From Bin55 sp965199895 (GTDB lineage Bacteria; Pseudomonadota; Gammaproteobacteria; Pseudomonadales; Azotimanducaceae): DNA of 64,000 nt. Shown here in pieces: positions 61,893-64,000 of this stretch. The stretch's first letter is position 1, and every line of letters begins with the position of its first letter. The translations under genes were made by a program, and so were the position numbers. Location: NCBI GenBank assembly GCA_965199895.1, contig CBDATJ010000016.1, forward strand, positions 124,001-188,000, in the 5' to 3' direction. The notes below the pieces were generated by a model. The model had not been told where the DNA came from and searched no databases. It worked only from the letters and a program-made list of their open reading frames with translations.

Positions 61893-64000
61893 GATTCAAC
61901 CTGCGCCAGCAACCACAAATAACCGTCCTCTGGTCGAGGAGTTACTTGTTGAGCATTGATAGACGGAGCAGTTTCATGCACAACTCGCTGTCGCCTTTTG
62001 CCGTCAGCCGTAGGTGCTTCTTCTGCTAATATCGCTTTATCGGGGAGCTCGGCTGCTCCTTCATGGAGTGTTTCAAATTCCCAGACCTTCCCTTCAGCGG
62101 ACTGTGCTAACTCTGATGGACTGCCGTCAAACCGCAGTTTACTTTTCGCAATCACGAGCACTCGGTCACACGAGATGGCAACATCTTCCACTACGTGGGT
62201 TGAAAACAGCACAATCCTAGTTTCCGCCAGCTTTGATAGTAAGTTACGAAAACGAATCCTCTCTCTTGGGTCTAGCCCAACCGTAGGTTCATCAACAATG
62301 ATGATGGGAGGTAATCTCAACAAGGTTCGTGCAACCGCAACTCGCTGCCTCATACCACCCGATAGTGAGCCAATCCTGTCGGTCATCTTGTCGCCAAGTC
62401 CAACTTCTTTCAGCAGCACTGACACTCGTTGCTTCTGCTCTTCTGGTGAAATCTCATACAAGGCTGCATAGTAAAGGAGATATTCCTCACAGGAAAGATT
62501 GCGAGGTAATCCCGCATCCTGAGGTAAATACCCTACCCATCGGGCCAATATTTGCCTCACACTCCTTAGGTTCACATCCCCCAGTCTGATGTTGCCACGA
62601 GTAGAGTCAATGATTCCAGCTAGTTGTCGTAAGAGTGTTGTTTTACCCGCACCGTTGGGTCCGAGTATGCCAACCATTCCACGTTTGACTGAAAAAGTGA
62701 CTGAAGAGAGCGCGTGAATCTCATTTGCAGTAATGTCAAACCCACCTAATCGACGACTGAACCGTCGATACCAAGTTCTTGGGTACTTCATGAACCCCCG
62801 AGTAACTCTCTCTGAAAGCAGACCACTTTGTTGTCGGACTGCACTCCGACGAATGAGCTGACCCAGTAGCAACAAGATGCTCGCAACAATCGGCCAGAAT
62901 AAATTAGCCTTGATTGGTTCATCTAACATATATTTGGGTTGGTAGTAATTGATAAAAACAAACACACCAATGACGATCCATGGGATCAGAACCGCTAGGA
63001 TTCCTTCGATTCCCCCTCGTTTGTGGGTGCCGTCTTCGTTGACATGCCCTCGGAATTTACGGATTTCGATGCAAATGCGAACTAAGAACCCCGCACCAAC
63101 CATCCACAACAGCATCATCCAACCTGCTATTCCGATAAACCAAGCTATGACTCCACAGGCTGCTGCGAGAATGAGAAGAACCAAACTTCGTTCTACCGTT
63201 TCAGTAGGTGAAAACGCCACACCACCGGAAGCCATCACCTTCGCTGCGTAATCTTTCTGTGCTTTCAATACTCGTTTCAAGGTGCCGGGAAGACCATAAA
63301 TCTTCCGTAAAGAGGTCACCTTCAGTTCGGGAGGCCCTTTGGATGTGTCGGGTTCAATACGTTCCCTAGGTCGAAATGCAAAGAGTAGTATTGCAAAGTA
63401 CACAGCTCCGATCAAAACCGTACAAATGATTTGCCACAAAAACGCGTTCAGCCCAGCGTATGTGAATAACACATACATCGTACCTACCACCGCAACCACC
63501 CACACAATCATTAGCCATGGCCCCAACCGTCCAAACGCTTCGTCCACTCGTTTGAGTGACAGGTAGCCAACCGGTGCGACGATCAGAGTCAAGAATGCGC
63601 CAGAGATTAAACCACCCATCACCACAATCGCAAACGGTGGCCAGAGTTCGTTTTCCCGTCCAGTAGTAATGGCTAATGGGAATAACGCTGCTACGGTAGT
63701 AGCCGTTGTCAGTAGAACCGGACGAGTGCGTTCTTTAACGGCGGCATACGCTGCTGCTCCGCGAGAGAACCCAGCTCTAGAAAACTGTTGCATTCGATCC
63801 AAGAGCAGTATGGAAGGATTTACCGTCAGTCCAGCTAGCACGAAAAACCCAGCAATCACCATCGAATCTACCGGGGTTCCAGTGAAAGATAGAGCCCACA
63901 ACGAGCCCACAATAACCAGTGGGATGGATAGGAAAACCAATACGGGTAGGGCGAGTGACTCAAAGGTGAATGCTAAGACCAGGAACAACAAACCGAGTAC
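61889..64000 (-). CDS. RND exporter C-terminal part fused to an ABC ATPase (cut by window end)
   Basis: The frame is open to base 64000; 703 residues are visible. Numbered from the first in-frame TTG (63991), residues 1-150 are the last helices of an AcrB-type RND permease (MVIAGFFVLAGLTVNPSILL, KERTRPVLLTTATTVAALFPLA, VMGGLISGAFLTLIVAP). Residues 155-385 add about six more helices with no clear relatives. Residues 420-625 are an ABC ATPase with Walker A GPNGAGKTT (444-452), Q-loop LPQDAG, signature LSGGMRQR (543-550), Walker B IIIVDEPTVGLDP and H-loop STHVVED, then a charged tail. The position of K940 in AcrB is Asn (N58). Overlaps the ABC-2 permease gene by ATGA. Confidence 0.85.
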   Translation of the reverse strand, partial: VLGLLFLVLAFTFESLALPVLVFLSIPLVIVGSLWALSFTGTPVDSMVIAGFFVLAGLTVNPSILLLDRMQQFSRAGFSRGAAAYAAVKERTRPVLLTTATTVAALFPLAITTGRENELWPPFAIVVMGGLISGAFLTLIVAPVGYLSLKRVDEAFGRLGPWLMIVWVVAVVGTMYVLFTYAGLNAFLWQIICTVLIGAVYFAILLFAFRPRERIEPDTSKGPPELKVTSLRKIYGLPGTLKRVLKAQKDYAAKVMASGGVAFSPTETVERSLVLLILAAACGVIAWFIGIAGWMMLLWMVGAGFLVRICIEIRKFRGHVNEDGTHKRGGIEGILAVLIPWIVIGVFVFINYYQPKYMLDEPIKANLFWPIVASILLLLGQLIRRSAVRQQSGLLSERVTRGFMKYPRTWYRRFSRRLGGFDITANEIHALSSVTFSVKRGMVGILGPNGAGKTTLLRQLAGIIDSTRGNIRLGDVNLRSVRQILARWVGYLPQDAGLPRNLSCEEYLLYYAALYEISPEEQKQRVSVLLKEVGLGDKMTDRIGSLSGGMRQRVAVARTLLRLPPIIIVDEPTVGLDPRERIRFRNLLSKLAETRIVLFSTHVVEDVAISCDRVLVIAKSKLRFDGSPSELAQSAEGKVWEFETLHEGAAELPDKAILAEEAPTADGKRRQRVVHETAPSINAQQVTPRPEDGYLWLLAQVES

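Noticed and set aside
1..64000. CRISPR arrays, insertion sequences or prophage genes
   Set aside because: No regularly spaced direct repeats, transposase motifs or phage structural genes were seen on reading through both strands.

Overview
The window looks like a chromosomal segment of a gammaproteobacterium, probably a free-living aerobic (perhaps marine) heterotroph. The evidence is gene order: petB-petC-sspA-sspB, rsmI head-to-head with lpoA, trxA-rho, and lptM-lysA-dapF-DUF484-xerC-HAD hydrolase are all classic gammaproteobacterial neighbourhoods. Base composition is moderate and TTG/GTG starts are common. There is no CRISPR array, insertion sequence, prophage or rRNA operon. The genus cannot be told from what is visible.

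Layout. 1-2630: end of the cytochrome bc1 operon, then the stringent starvation proteins SspA/SspB. 2648-6222: outer-membrane lipoproteins DolP and LpoA, RsmI and the RNase P RNA. 6244-11467: small metabolic enzymes, including an unusual degenerate-PncC/adenylyltransferase fusion, and a thiolase. 11650-14742: a small secreted or membrane protein with a two-receiver response regulator and a histidine kinase. 14950-19179: a MerA-like flavoprotein and the heme genes hemB, hemC and hemD. 19212-25663: rho and trxA on the minus strand, then the lptM-lysA-dapF-DUF484-xerC-HAD operon. 25677-30592: PII protein, VOC protein, GST with heme A synthase, a PhoX-like secreted protein and an O-methyltransferase. 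30853-33425: a loose operon of an unknown ORF, an ankyrin protein, a degenerate nuclease-like protein and alanine racemase. 33453-39659: an acyl-CoA carboxylase beta subunit, an Lrp-type regulator with a recognisable operator, a giant fused indolepyruvate ferredoxin oxidoreductase and a cytochrome c5, together suggesting amino-acid catabolism. 39931-48456: two tandem TorF-like porins, an unknown secreted protein, a DUF4199 membrane protein, a large TonB-dependent receptor, a VOC epimerase-like protein and an exonuclease-BRCT fusion. 49060-55658: the three-subunit proton-translocating transhydrogenase, an MFS sugar-type symporter, a membrane-anchored GltB-like flavoprotein and a nitroreductase. 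55659-56594: a gene-poor stretch ending in tRNA-Gly(CCC). 56601-64000 (minus strand): alcohol dehydrogenase, a decaying ydbS/ydbT-like PH-domain pair, an AlkB-like dioxygenase, an ABC-2 permease, and a protein cut by the window edge that joins the C-terminal half of an RND exporter to an ABC ATPase.

Most notable: the RND-ABC fusion with its overlapping ABC-2 permease. In the visible RND part, the lysine that carries protons in AcrB-type pumps is replaced by asparagine. Other points of interest are the pseudo-PncC/adenylyltransferase fusion, the REC-pseudoREC-wHTH regulator, the nuclease-like protein that lost both catalytic arginines, the freshly broken PH-domain operon, a near-consensus Lrp site in front of the indolepyruvate oxidoreductase gene, and a C-rich rho leader suited to autogenous termination.
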